A stretch of 64,000 nucleotides of DNA from Clostridia bacterium. Lineage in GTDB: Bacteria > Bacillota > Clostridia > Oscillospirales > CAG-382. Below, piece after piece: positions 42,350 to 52,400 of the stretch. The translations under genes were made by a program, and so were the position numbers. Each line of letters starts with the position of its first letter. Positions within the stretch are counted from its first letter, which is position 1. The stretch spans positions 1-64,000 of the forward strand of contig JAFYUZ010000048.1 of assembly GCA_017549365.1 (NCBI GenBank). The letters are read 5' to 3'. The notes beneath the pieces were generated by a model. That model made no database searches and was not told where the DNA came from. It worked only from the letters and a program-made list of their open reading frames with translations.

Positions 42350-43048
42350 ATGAAAATCGTTTCCTTTAACACCCAGCATTGTCTTGATTACATCGAGAAA
42401 AAAATAGATTTTCAAGTCGTTGCGGATGCAATAAAAAGCATGGATGCGGATATCGTCGGATTAAACGAGATGCGTGGCAAAGGTACACGCGCCGATTATG
42501 AAGATCAGACGGATATTTTGTCCGAACTTACGGGTATGAAATATTATTACTTTGCAAAAGCGATAGACGTTGGCGGCGAAAATCCGTACGGAAATGCAAT
42601 TATTTCAAAATATCCCATATTAAGCGCCGAGACCATACTCGTGCCCGACCCCGACCCGCGGGAGGGAAATAGATATTACGAAACGCGCTGTTTGTTAAAA
42701 GCAAAGCTTGATTGCGGAATAACGGTTTTGATAATACATTTCGGACTAAACCGCGACGAGCAAAAAAACGCGGTGGAAACAGTGCTTGACCATATTGAAA
42801 ACGAAAAATGTATTCTTATGGGCGATTTTAACGTCACTCCCGAAAATGACGTTTTAGATCCGATCAGAAAGCGCATGAAGGACACTGCCGAGCTGTTTGG
42901 TGAACCGCAACTCAGTTTTCCGTCTGACAAACCCGACAGAAAGATCGATTATATTTTTGTAAGTCCCGATGTGGAAGTGATTGCGGCGGATATTCCCGCA
43001 ATTGTCGTGTCTGACCACAGACCTCATACGGCAACGGTGAGCCTTTGA
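42350..43048 (+). CDS. Endonuclease/exonuclease/phosphatase-family protein
   Basis: The 232-residue EEP-fold protein has MKIVSFNTQHCLDYI, DIVGLNEMRG (metal Glu), IIHFGLNRDEQ (catalytic His), CILMGDFNVTPEND (Asp/Asn) and VVSDHRPHTATVSL (Asp-His pair). All expected metal and catalytic residues are present. In a glycan operon it more likely acts as a phosphodiesterase or sugar phosphatase than a DNA nuclease (inference). GAGGAAG precedes the ATG at 42350. Confidence 0.82.
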   Translation: MKIVSFNTQHCLDYIEKKIDFQVVADAIKSMDADIVGLNEMRGKGTRADYEDQTDILSELTGMKYYYFAKAIDVGGENPYGNAIISKYPILSAETILVPDPDPREGNRYYETRCLLKAKLDCGITVLIIHFGLNRDEQKNAVETVLDHIENEKCILMGDFNVTPENDVLDPIRKRMKDTAELFGEPQLSFPSDKPDRKIDYIFVSPDVEVIAADIPAIVVSDHRPHTATVSL

Positions 43049-43098
43049 GGTGGGTATACGAATAAATTGAGTAAAATAAACAATAAGGAGATTTCAGA

Positions 43099-44709
43099 AT
43101 GAAAAAGCAAGAGACAAGACCGATAATCGGCACGATGATCGACTGTTCCCGAAACGGTGTGATGAACATTCCGTCACTTAAAAGATGGATAGATCTTATG
43201 GCAAGCATGGACTATAACACGGTCATGCTTTACATGGAAGACACCTACGAAGTAAAAGACAACCCCTATTTTGGCTACGGCAGAGGTTGTTATACAATAA
43301 ACGAGCTTAAAGAGATAGACAGCTATGCAAGCGCAAAGGGAATTGAAATAATTCCGTGCATACAGACCCTTGCACATCTCAACGCCATAGTAAACTGGCC
43401 TGCATACAGAGATTTTGTGGACTGCAACGACATTTTGCTTGTGGGCGACGAAAGAACGTACGAGCTTGTGGACAATATGTTTGCAAGCCTTGCCAAGGCG
43501 CTCACCACAAGACGCATCAATATCGGCATGGACGAAGCGCACATGATCTGCCGCGGCAAATATTATGATCTGCACGGCGATTGCGACAGAACAAAAATAC
43601 TTGTGGATCATATAATAAGAGTTTCGCAGATCGGCAAAAAGTACGGTTTCACCCTTGCCATGTGGTCTGATATGTTTTTCAGAATTGCATCCAACGGTCA
43701 GTATTACAATGCCAACATCGAAATTTCGGAAGATATAAAGGCTCTTATCCCCGACAACGTGGAGCTGATTTACTGGGACTATTATTCCAAAGACAAGAAG
43801 CACTATGACAATATGCTGAAAGCCCACAACAAGCTGAAAGAGGGCACTTGGTTCGGCGGTGGCGTGTGGACCTGGATAGGCTTTGCCCCCAACAACAAAT
43901 TCAGCATAGAAGCAACCAAAGCGGCACTTTACGGATGCCAAAAGAATAATACCTCCAACATCTTTTTCACAATGTGGGGAGATGATTCGGGCGAATGTTC
44001 AAAGTTTGCCTGCATCCCGTCGCTTTTCTATATTTCCGAGTATATGAAGGGCAACAAGAGCACAACTTCCATAAAAGAAAAGTTCAAGCAGAAATTCGGA
44101 ATTTCCTTTGACAGATTTATGCTTTTGGATCTTACCGACAACGGCAGATGCGTAAATCCGAGCAAATACGTATTGTACAACGACCTTTTCAACGGTCTGA
44201 TGGACAAGACCATTACAGATGATCTGGCAGACGAACACAAGGCTCTTTCGAGAAAGCTTTCGCTTCTTACAAAAGACGAAAACTACGGATATCTTTTTGA
44301 AACGATGAAGGCGCTTTGCGACGTTGTTGCCCTTAAAGCGGATCTTGGCATCAGAATACGCAAGGCGTACGATGCAAAAAATATTGACGAATTAAAGCTT
44401 GTTATATCCGATTGCAAAAAGCTTAAAAAGCTTATGGAAATCTTTTATGACCGCTACGAAAAGCAGTGGATGACAGAAAACAAGGCGGTGGGCTTTGACG
44501 TTCAGGATATCCGCATCGGCGGAATGATCGCAAGAGTTGCACACTGTACAAAGAGACTGGAAAAATTTGTCAACGGCGAAATACCGAACATAGACGAGCT
44601 TGAAAACGTTCAGCTTGATTATTTCGGAAACGGCACGAACTATGAAAAGAAAGACGTTGCGGTAAACAGCTTCAAGAACGTATTTTCCGCCAACGTCCTT
44701 TCGTGGTAA
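43099..44709 (+). CDS. GH20-like beta-N-acetylhexosaminidase
   Basis: The 536-residue protein has a GH20-type barrel: IPSLKRWIDLMASMDYNTVMLY, GIEIIPCIQTLAHLN, and the Asp-Glu pair D145-E146 in INIGMDEAH, matching substrate-assisted catalysis on N-acetylhexosamines. Then comes LAMWSDMFFR, ELIYWDYYS and a helical C-terminal domain. The usual N-terminal GH20b domain is missing, so it is a short cytoplasmic form. TAAGGAG precedes the start. Confidence 0.8.
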   Translation: MKKQETRPIIGTMIDCSRNGVMNIPSLKRWIDLMASMDYNTVMLYMEDTYEVKDNPYFGYGRGCYTINELKEIDSYASAKGIEIIPCIQTLAHLNAIVNWPAYRDFVDCNDILLVGDERTYELVDNMFASLAKALTTRRINIGMDEAHMICRGKYYDLHGDCDRTKILVDHIIRVSQIGKKYGFTLAMWSDMFFRIASNGQYYNANIEISEDIKALIPDNVELIYWDYYSKDKKHYDNMLKAHNKLKEGTWFGGGVWTWIGFAPNNKFSIEATKAALYGCQKNNTSNIFFTMWGDDSGECSKFACIPSLFYISEYMKGNKSTTSIKEKFKQKFGISFDRFMLLDLTDNGRCVNPSKYVLYNDLFNGLMDKTITDDLADEHKALSRKLSLLTKDENYGYLFETMKALCDVVALKADLGIRIRKAYDAKNIDELKLVISDCKKLKKLMEIFYDRYEKQWMTENKAVGFDVQDIRIGGMIARVAHCTKRLEKFVNGEIPNIDELENVQLDYFGNGTNYEKKDVAVNSFKNVFSANVLSW

Positions 44710-44766
44710 GCCATTTTGCGACAATATGTGACTTGCATCACGAGATTTGAACAGAGGAGATCCAAA

Positions 44767-45621
44767 ATGAAATTTTGCGACATACATCTGCGCGATCCGT
44801 TTGTTTTAACCGAAGACGGAAAGTATTACTTATACGGTACGAGATGTGCCGAACTGCGGGGAAAGTGCATGGGATTTGACGTGTATGTGAGCTCTGATCT
44901 TGAAAACTGGTCGGACGCACACACAGCTTTTACCCCGCCCGAGAATTTTTGGGCAACCAAGGATTTTTGGGCTCCCGAGGTGCACAAATACAACGGCGAA
45001 TACTATATGCTTGCAAGCTTCAAAAGCGATGACAAATGCCGCGGAACCCAGATATTGAAGGCAAGTTCTCCGATGGGACCTTTTTTGGTACACAGTGAAG
45101 ATCCTGTTACCCCCTCCGATTGGGAATGTCTTGACGGCACCTTACATATTGAAAACGGGGTGCCGTACATGGTGTTTTGCCATGAATGGACTCAGATAGA
45201 CGACGGAGAGATCTGCGTTATTGAGCTGACAAAAGATCTGAAAAGAGCGGCATCCGAGCCAAAAGTTCTTTTCAGAGCATCAGAACCCCAATGGAGCGAC
45301 GGATATGCCCCCGGAAAATACGTAACCGACGGACCTTTTATGTACCGCACAAAAAGCGGAAGGCTTTTGATGATATGGTCGAGCTTTTCAAAGCATCAGT
45401 ATTGCGAAGCTATTTCGTATTCTGACAACGGAAGCGTTTTTGGCAACTGGATCCACGATGAAAGATTGCTTTTTGAAAAAGACGGCGGCCACGGCATGAT
45501 CTTTGCAAATTATGACGGCGAAGTTATGTTTATCCAGCATTCTCCGAACAACTCGCCTTATGAAAGACCTTGTCTTTTCAAGATCGTCGAAAAGGACGAT
45601 ACTCTGTATATAGCCGAATGA
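44767..45621 (+). CDS. GH43-family glycosidase
   Basis: The 284-residue protein has the GH43 propeller with general base D10 in LRDPFVL and pKa-modulating D123 in LDGTLH. D188 in VTDGPFMYR stands where many members have the Glu general acid. Target is probably an arabinofuranoside or xyloside, or galactan in some subfamilies. GAGGAG precedes the ATG at 44767; the frame runs further upstream without a ribosome site. Cytoplasmic. Confidence 0.82.
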   Translation: MKFCDIHLRDPFVLTEDGKYYLYGTRCAELRGKCMGFDVYVSSDLENWSDAHTAFTPPENFWATKDFWAPEVHKYNGEYYMLASFKSDDKCRGTQILKASSPMGPFLVHSEDPVTPSDWECLDGTLHIENGVPYMVFCHEWTQIDDGEICVIELTKDLKRAASEPKVLFRASEPQWSDGYAPGKYVTDGPFMYRTKSGRLLMIWSSFSKHQYCEAISYSDNGSVFGNWIHDERLLFEKDGGHGMIFANYDGEVMFIQHSPNNSPYERPCLFKIVEKDDTLYIAE

Positions 45622-45671
45622 TTTTTGACGATCCATCGATTTTTTATATATGACAAGAAAGGAAAAATATC

Positions 45672-46502
45672 ATGAAGATCACCCACGATTTCCACGTGCA
45701 CACATCTCTTTCGCTTTGTGCAAGCAGGGACGCCACGGCAACGGGATATATTGAAATTGCAAAAAAGAACGGACTTAAAAAGATCGGGTTTTCGGATCAT
45801 TTTTGGGACGATCTTGTGGATTCGGTGACCTGCCGCCATATATTGCCCAATTTCCCCGATCCTTTTTATGGAGTGGGAAAGCAGAATTTTGAGCATGTGA
45901 CAAGCCTGCTCCCCGAACTTGATGGTCTGCGCTCGGAAGAACTTGAAATATTTTTCGGCGTTGAGGCGGATTATGATCCTTTTCATCATTCTATATCGGT
46001 AGCTCCCGAGCACGCCGAGCAGTTTGATTTTATCATCGTTCCCAATTCCCACACCCACATGATGATGCCAAAGGATTATTACGAGCCCAAAAGAAAGCAC
46101 ATTGATTATATGTTCACGGCTCTTGAAGACATAGTTTCTTCTCCTCTTGCAAAGTATATCACCGCCATTGCCCATCCTTTTCAGGCAGTGTGCTGTCCCT
46201 ACGGTTGGGAGATATTGATGGACATGATAGGCGACGACGAATACAAAAGAATCTTTGACAAGGTGGCAAACAAAAACATCGCCGTCGAGATAAACGTCAG
46301 CTCCTTTATGAAGCTTGGCGAAAACGATCTTGAACAGCACAAATCCATGCGCCTTTTCCGAAACGCCAAGGAAGTGGGTTGTAAATTCATCTTCGGAAGC
46401 GACGCCCACAGCCACGGCCCGATGGCAAAATATGCCATCTGCGACAAGATTGCAGATGCTCTTTGCCTGAAAGAAGACGATATTGCAGAAATTGCACGCT
46501 GA
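45672..46502 (+). CDS. PHP-domain phosphoesterase
   Basis: The 276-residue metal-dependent phosphohydrolase of the polymerase-and-histidinol-phosphatase family opens with HDFHVHTSLSLCA and has GFSDHFW, FGVEADYD, VPNSHTHMMM, TAIAHPF and FIFGSDAHSHG, the full metal-ligand series. As the last gene of the glycan operon it may dephosphorylate a sugar phosphate rather than histidinol phosphate. AAGAAAGG precedes the start. No terminator of its own is clear before the thrS promoter. Confidence 0.85.
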   Translation: MKITHDFHVHTSLSLCASRDATATGYIEIAKKNGLKKIGFSDHFWDDLVDSVTCRHILPNFPDPFYGVGKQNFEHVTSLLPELDGLRSEELEIFFGVEADYDPFHHSISVAPEHAEQFDFIIVPNSHTHMMMPKDYYEPKRKHIDYMFTALEDIVSSPLAKYITAIAHPFQAVCCPYGWEILMDMIGDDEYKRIFDKVANKNIAVEINVSSFMKLGENDLEQHKSMRLFRNAKEVGCKFIFGSDAHSHGPMAKYAICDKIADALCLKEDDIAEIAR

Positions 46503-46520
46503 CATTTTTTAAAAAATCGC

Positions 46521-46549
46521 TTGACAAAACGCAAAAGCGGATTTATAAT
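46521..46549 (+). promoter_or_regulatory. thrS promoter
   Basis: TTGACA (46521-46526), 17-base spacer, TATAAT (46544-46549). Confidence 0.88.
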
Positions 46550-46554
46550 ATTTC

Positions 46555-46790
46555 AAAGGCTATAAAAAAGACACGGGTCACAACACCGCCGTCAAGAGAG
46601 GGCGCCGCTTGGTGAAAGGCGCTTACGGCAGAGGGTTTTGGCTTACCGCTTTTTTGCTTTGGGGAGGAAATGCCCCGACGTGCGCCGCGTTAAGGCTCCG
46701 GAACAAGGGCATCTTACAACAATGCCGAAAACGGGTGGAACAGCGTAAAATTTTGCGCCCCGCGGAAAGAAATTTCTGCGGGGTATTTTT
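46555..46790 (+). promoter_or_regulatory. T-box riboswitch of thrS
   Basis: The leader senses uncharged tRNA-Thr. Stem I carries AGAGAGG and the distal-loop sequence TTGGTGAAAG. Stem III is GGCAT (46708-46712)/ATGCC (46722-46726). The T-box GGGTGGAAC starts at 46733 in the antiterminator: CGGG (46732-46735), a 7-base bulge TGGAACA, GCG, pairing with CGC-CCCG (46756-46762). The competing terminator is CCCCGCGGAAA/TTTCTGCGGGG (46758-46783) with a T run. ACC at 46645-46647 (Thr codon) is a tentative specifier. Confidence 0.88.
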
Positions 46791-46834
46791 GTTTTTTTGT
46801 AAAAATTTTCAATTATAGAAAGGAAGCGTTAAAA

Positions 46835-48775
46835 ATGCTTAACATCAAACTCAAGGACGGCACAGTTTTTGAATTCGAGGGCGGAACCGCTCTTGCGCTT
46901 GCCGAAAAGATCAGCGCAGGTCTTGCAAGGGTTGCTCTTGCCGCAAAGATCGACGGAAAGGTAACAGAGCTTTCTGCGATCATCGACAAGGATTGCGAAG
47001 TCGAGCTTCTTACCTTTGATTCGGACGAGGGCAAGAAGGTTTACAACCACACCGCATCCCACGTGCTTGCCCAGGCGGTAAAGCGCCTTTTTCCTGCGGC
47101 AAAGCTGACCATCGGCCCTGCCATTGACAACGGTTTTTATTACGATATCGACTCTGATGTTTCCATCACCGCCGACAATCTTGCAAAGCTTGAAGCCGAG
47201 ATGAAAAAGATCATCAAGGAAGATCTTGCCATCACCCGTTTTGTTCTTCCCAAGAACGAGGCTATTGCTCTGATGAACGAAAAGGGCGAAAGCTACAAGG
47301 TCGAGCTTATCGAAGAGCTTCCCGAAGGCGAAGAAATTTCGTTCTACTCCCAGGGCGAATTCACAGACCTTTGCGCAGGTGCACATCTTGCATCGACAGG
47401 CAAGCTCAAGGCAGTGAAGCTTACCTCCTGCACGGGCGCGTACTGGAGAGGCGACTCCAAGAACAAGATGCTTCAGAGAATCTACGGCACCGCTTTCCCC
47501 AAGCAGGCTCTGCTTGACGAGCACCTTGCCCGCATTGAAGAAGCAAAGAAGCGCGACCACAACAAGCTTGGCCGCGAGCTTGAGCTTTTCACCACCGTTG
47601 ACTATATCGGTCAGGGTCTTCCCATTATGCTCCCCAAGGGCACACAGATACTTCAGACACTTCAGCGTTTTGTTGAAGACATCGAAGCGGACTGGGGATG
47701 GGATCGCACAAAGACTCCCCTTATGGCAAAATCCGACCTTTACAAGATCTCGGGACACTGGGATCACTACAAGGACGGCATGTTCGTTATGGGCGACGAA
47801 GAGGACGGCAAGGAATGTTTTGCTCTGCGTCCGATGACCTGCCCCTTCCAGTATCAGGCATACCTCAACAGAGCGCGCTCTTACCGTGATCTCCCCATGA
47901 GACTTGCCGAAACCTCCACACTTTTCAGAAACGAAGATTCGGGCGAAATGCACGGTCTTATCCGCGTTCGTCAGTTTACAATTTCCGAAGGTCACCTTAT
48001 GTGTACCCCCGAACAGCTCGAGGACGAATTCAAGAGATGCCTTGAACTGTGCATCTTTATGCTCAAGACCATCGGCCTTTACGAGGACGTTTCCTATCGC
48101 TTCTCCCAGTGGGATCCCGACAACCGCGAAAAGTATATCGGCACCGAAGAACAGTGGAACGAAGCTCAGGGTATCATGAAGAACATCCTTGACAACATCG
48201 GCATTGAATACAAGATAGGTGTTGGCGAAGCGGCATTCTACGGCCCCAAGCTTGACATCCAGATCAAGAACGTTCACGGCAAGGAAGACACCCTTATCAC
48301 CATTCAGATCGACCAGATGCTTGCCGAAAAGTTCGGTATGGAATACACCGACCGCGACGGCACAAAGAAGAACCCCTATATCATCCACAGAACCTCCATC
48401 GGCTGCTACGAAAGAACTCTTGCCCTTCTTATTGAAAAGTATGCGGGCGCATTCCCCACATGGCTTGCTCCCACCCAGGCAAAGATCCTTCCCATCAGCG
48501 AAAGCCAGCATGAATATGCAAATGAAGTGTACAAGAAGCTCCGCTCTTACGGCGTTCGTTGCGAGCTTGACACAAGAAACGAAAAGATCGGCTACAAGAT
48601 CCGCGAAGCTCAGCTTGAAAAGGTTCCCTATATGCTCGTAATCGGTGAAAAGGAAATGGCGGCAAACGCCGTTGCCGTAAGAAGCCGCAAGGAGGGCGAC
48701 AAGGGCGCGATATCGGTGGACGAATTTATCGAACACATCACAAGGGAGATCCGCGAGAGAACCCTTAACATCTGA
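46835..48775 (+). CDS. thrS: Threonyl-tRNA synthetase
   Basis: This 646-residue class II synthetase charges tRNA-Thr. It has an N-terminal TGS domain (KDGTVFEFEGGTALALAEKI), an editing domain (HTASHVLAQAVKRLFP), and the catalytic core with motif 2 (ETSTLFRNEDSGEMHGLIRVRQF) and motif 3 (IHRTSIGCYERTLALLIEKY). The C-terminal anticodon-binding domain is QAKILPISESQHEYA onward. Normal length. AAAGGAAG precedes the start. Controlled by the T-box leader. Confidence 0.96.
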   Translation: MLNIKLKDGTVFEFEGGTALALAEKISAGLARVALAAKIDGKVTELSAIIDKDCEVELLTFDSDEGKKVYNHTASHVLAQAVKRLFPAAKLTIGPAIDNGFYYDIDSDVSITADNLAKLEAEMKKIIKEDLAITRFVLPKNEAIALMNEKGESYKVELIEELPEGEEISFYSQGEFTDLCAGAHLASTGKLKAVKLTSCTGAYWRGDSKNKMLQRIYGTAFPKQALLDEHLARIEEAKKRDHNKLGRELELFTTVDYIGQGLPIMLPKGTQILQTLQRFVEDIEADWGWDRTKTPLMAKSDLYKISGHWDHYKDGMFVMGDEEDGKECFALRPMTCPFQYQAYLNRARSYRDLPMRLAETSTLFRNEDSGEMHGLIRVRQFTISEGHLMCTPEQLEDEFKRCLELCIFMLKTIGLYEDVSYRFSQWDPDNREKYIGTEEQWNEAQGIMKNILDNIGIEYKIGVGEAAFYGPKLDIQIKNVHGKEDTLITIQIDQMLAEKFGMEYTDRDGTKKNPYIIHRTSIGCYERTLALLIEKYAGAFPTWLAPTQAKILPISESQHEYANEVYKKLRSYGVRCELDTRNEKIGYKIREAQLEKVPYMLVIGEKEMAANAVAVRSRKEGDKGAISVDEFIEHITREIRERTLNI

Positions 48776-48806
48776 CGGAACGAAAACAGAATAACAATAT
48801 AAAAAA

Positions 48807-48924
48807 GACAAGGCTCGGGTTTGAAAATCCGGGTCTTGTCGTGGTCTTTTTGAAAAAAGTGACGAAAAAACCATAACTATAAGAACACAAGGACTTGGGT
48901 TGAAAAATTCAGGTCTTGTCGTTG
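48807..48924 (+). repeat. Two related hairpins behind thrS
   Basis: First: GACAAG (48807-48812)/CTTGTC (48835-48840), closing CGGGTTT-GA-AAATCCG and followed by a T run, so it can end thrS. Second: ACAAG (48887-48891)/CTTGT (48915-48919), closing TGGGTT-GAAA-AATTCA, directly upstream of the next gene's ribosome site. Flanks are similar, but the inner stems differ with pairing kept, including G-T wobbles. Confidence 0.65.
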
Positions 48925-48936
48925 TTGGAGAAGACA

Positions 48937-49413
48937 ATGTTCAGAGAATTGACAAGAAAAAACAAAAAAATCGAAAATTCCGAGTGTGTCGAAATACTGA
49001 AAAGCGAAAAGCGCGGTGTGCTTTCGGTTATCGGCGACGAAAACTATCCCTACGGCATGCCCATGAATCATTTTTATGACGAGCGCGACGGAAAAATATA
49101 TTTCCATTGCGGTAAAGGCGGACATCGCGCAGATGCCTTGAAAATCAACGACAAGGTATCGTTTTGCGTTTATGACGCGGGTTATAAAAAAGAGGGCGAA
49201 TGGGCTCTTAATATCAGAAGCGTAATCGTTTTCGGCAGAATGAATATAATAAACGATGAAAAAAAGATCGTCGATATAACGCGCAGACTCTGCCGCAAAT
49301 TTACCGACGACGAAGAATATATTGAAAAAGAAATAAAAGCGTTTGCTTCAAAAACCCTTTTGCTCGAGCTTTGTCCCGAGCATATCTGTGGCAAGACGGT
49401 AAACGAATCGTGA
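48937..49413 (+). CDS. Pyridoxamine 5'-phosphate oxidase-family flavin protein (NimA-like)
   Basis: The 158-residue protein has the split beta-barrel flavin-binding fold: LKSEKRGVLSVIGDENYPYGMPMN, KIYFHCGKGGHRADALKINDKVSF, VIVFGRMNII, and C-terminal LLELCPEHICGKTV. Relatives bind FMN or heme and include nitroimidazole reductases. GGAGAAG precedes the ATG at 48937. The hairpin at 48887-48919 ends just before that site and could influence translation. Confidence 0.85.
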   Translation: MFRELTRKNKKIENSECVEILKSEKRGVLSVIGDENYPYGMPMNHFYDERDGKIYFHCGKGGHRADALKINDKVSFCVYDAGYKKEGEWALNIRSVIVFGRMNIINDEKKIVDITRRLCRKFTDDEEYIEKEIKAFASKTLLLELCPEHICGKTVNES

Positions 49414-49445
49414 CGGCAAAACATTTTTAAGAAAGGCGGTAAAAA

Positions 49446-52400
49446 ATGGCATTTTTAAAAAATCCCACGGCGCACATGCTTTCATCTGCCATAAAGGGCG
49501 AAAACGAATACAAAAAGCTTGTTTCCTCCCTTTCGGGTTACAGGATCAAAAATTTCAAACAACCGCCTGCCTTTGTAACAGGTCTTTCGGACACGCCTTT
49601 TTGCGCTCTTGCGGCGTCTGTTTGCGATGAATTTTCCGAAAAAGGCGATTTTTCGGGCACTTCCATGATAATTGCCCCCGACGAAAAAAGCGCGGCATAT
49701 ATGCGCGATCTTTTGTCTGCAATGTCCGACGGGGTATATCTTTTTCCGATGCGCGATTTTGTTTTTCACAACATCGAGGCTTTTTCGCACGATACCGAGT
49801 TTGAACGGCTTGAAATACTGCGGAAAATTTCGGAAGGTCAGGCAAAAATAGTTATTGCCGTCCCCGAAGCGGCGCTGTCGCTGCTTCCCCCGCCCGAAAA
49901 TATGGCAGACAAGATCGAGCTTTTTCAGGGAGCGGAGTATCCGATAGAAAAGCTTCTTGAAAAGCTTTGCCTTTACGGCTATTCCGAGGCAGACACGGTT
50001 GAGGGCAAGGGACAGTTTTCTCACCGCGGCGACATTGTGGACGTTTTTCCGCCCGATGCCGAATATCCCGTGCGCCTTGAATTTTTCGGCGACGAAATAG
50101 ACGCCTGCGGATATTTTGACATTCTCACCCAAAGAAGACTTGAAAACGTTCAAAAATTCGAGATCACCCCGTCAAGGGAGATAATGCTGACCAACGAGCA
50201 GAAGGAAAAATGTCTTTCTGCCTTAACAGAGCTTGTGGCATCCTGCGAAAAAAGGCTGGCAAAGGCGAAAAAAAGCGGCGAAAAGCTGGATGTGCTTTCG
50301 CTTGAAACCACCCTTGACAAGCTGAAAAACGAACACGAAAAGCTTTCGGATCTCACCATTGTGAACATTGACAAATACGTTCCGCTTCTGTCCGACAAAA
50401 AGACCTGTCTTTTGTCGTACCTTTCGGGTTGTCTTTTTGTGGTGGACCATCCGAAGGTGGTGGAAAGAATAAAAAGCTCGGTTTGGCAGATGAACGAAAC
50501 GGTACTTTCGTTTATCACGGCGGGTGAACTTTCGCCCGATTGTGCCGATTTTATGCTGGACGAAAGTTATCTTGCCGAAAAGCTTTCGAAATTTCCATCG
50601 GTCATCACCAGCTTTTTTGCTTCGCGGGTCGATTCTCAACTTTCGGGAATTTACAATTTTGTTTCAAAGCAAACTGTCCCGTTCGGCAAAAATTTTGACG
50701 TGCTTTTTGATGATATCGAAAACTACAATTCGCTTTCGTACAAAACGGTGATTCTGACCGAAAGCGAGAGGGCATCAAAAGAAGTTTCGGAAATGCTCGC
50801 GGCAAAGGGGATCTGCTCGGTGGTTTCCACCGTTGCGGGTGTTAACCAATCGTTGAACGATACGAAAAGTGTGTGCTTTTGCGTACACGACGGCGAATTT
50901 TTGCGAAACTGCAAGCTTTTGGGCTTTGAGCTCACACATTCGGGCTTTGCCCTTATTACCGAGGGCGAAAGATCGCTTGTTTCGGGTATAGGCTCCAGAG
51001 CAAAAACCAGAAGAAATACAAAAAGCGCAGGACAGAAGATACTTTCGTATCAGGATCTTACAGTCGGCGATTACGTGGTTCATTCGGTACACGGCATCGC
51101 GCGGTACGAGGGATTGAAGACCCTTACCGTTGACGGCGTGACAAGAGATTACATCATGCTTCAGTATGCGGGAAGCGATGCTTTGTATATTCCCGTCGGT
51201 CAGCTCGACCGCGTTTCAAAATATGCGGGCTCGGGTGACAACGTGCGCCTTTCGAGCATGTCGACCAAAGACTGGCAAAAGACCAAGGCAAAGGCAAAAA
51301 AAGCCGCCAAGGATATGGCAAAACAGCTTATTCAGCTTTATGCCCAGCGTGCGCGTTTGCCGGGATACGCTTTTTCTGCCGACACCGAATGGCAAAGAGA
51401 ATTTGAAGAAGGTTTTGAATTTGAAGAGACCGACGGCCAGCTTTGCGCCATAAACGAGATAAAAGCCGATATGGAAAAACCCCACCCGATGGACAGACTT
51501 CTTTGCGGCGACGTAGGCTTTGGCAAGACCGAGGTGGCACTTCGCGCCGTGTTTAAATGTGCAATCGAAGGCAAGCAGGCGGCAATTCTCGTGCCCACCA
51601 CCATTCTTGCCATGCAACACTATCAAACGGTGATGTCGCGAATGAAGGGTTTTCCCTTCAAGATCGAGATGCTCTCGCGATTTTGCAAGCCAAAAGAGGC
51701 GGCGGCAATAGTAAAGCGGCTTTCGACGGGAGAAACCGACATCGTCATCGGAACCCACAAGCTTTTGGGTAAAAACATCGTTTTCAAAGACCTGGGGCTT
51801 CTTGTGGTTGACGAAGAACAGCGCTTTGGCGTTGCACATAAAGAGCGTCTTAAAGAAATATCGCAGAACATCGACGTTCTCACCCTTACGGCAACGCCTA
51901 TTCCGCGAACCCTGAATATGGCGATGGCGGGCATACGCGATATGTCGGTGTTGGAGGAAGCCCCCATCGACAGATATCCCGTGCAGACCTATGTTCTTGA
52001 ACACGACGATTTTCTGATACTCGAGGCGATAAAAAAAGAGCTTCGCCGCGCAGGCCAGGTGTTTTATCTGCGCAACCGCGTGGAGGGGATTGAAGAAACG
52101 GCGGCCCGCCTTCGCGAAAAATTGCCTGATGCCGTCATTGCCTGTGCCCACGGACAGATGACCAAAGAAGAGCTTTCGGATATCTGGGCATCTCTTGTGG
52201 CAGGCGAAATAGACATTCTCGTTTGCACCACCATTATCGAAACTGGTATCGACGTGCCCAACGCCAACACCCTTATTATCGAAGATGCCGAAAGGCTCGG
52301 ACTTTCTCAACTGCATCAGATAAGAGGGCGCATCGGCAGATCCAACCGCAGAGCCTACGCCTACATCACTTGGCGCAGATCCGCAGAGCTTTCGGAGATC

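Noticed and set aside
46829-48937. Long minus-strand reading frame of about 700 codons opposite thrS
   Set aside because: It mirrors the codon pattern of thrS, has no ribosome site and reads as low-complexity Phe/Leu/Val-rich protein; it is a shadow of a strongly biased gene.
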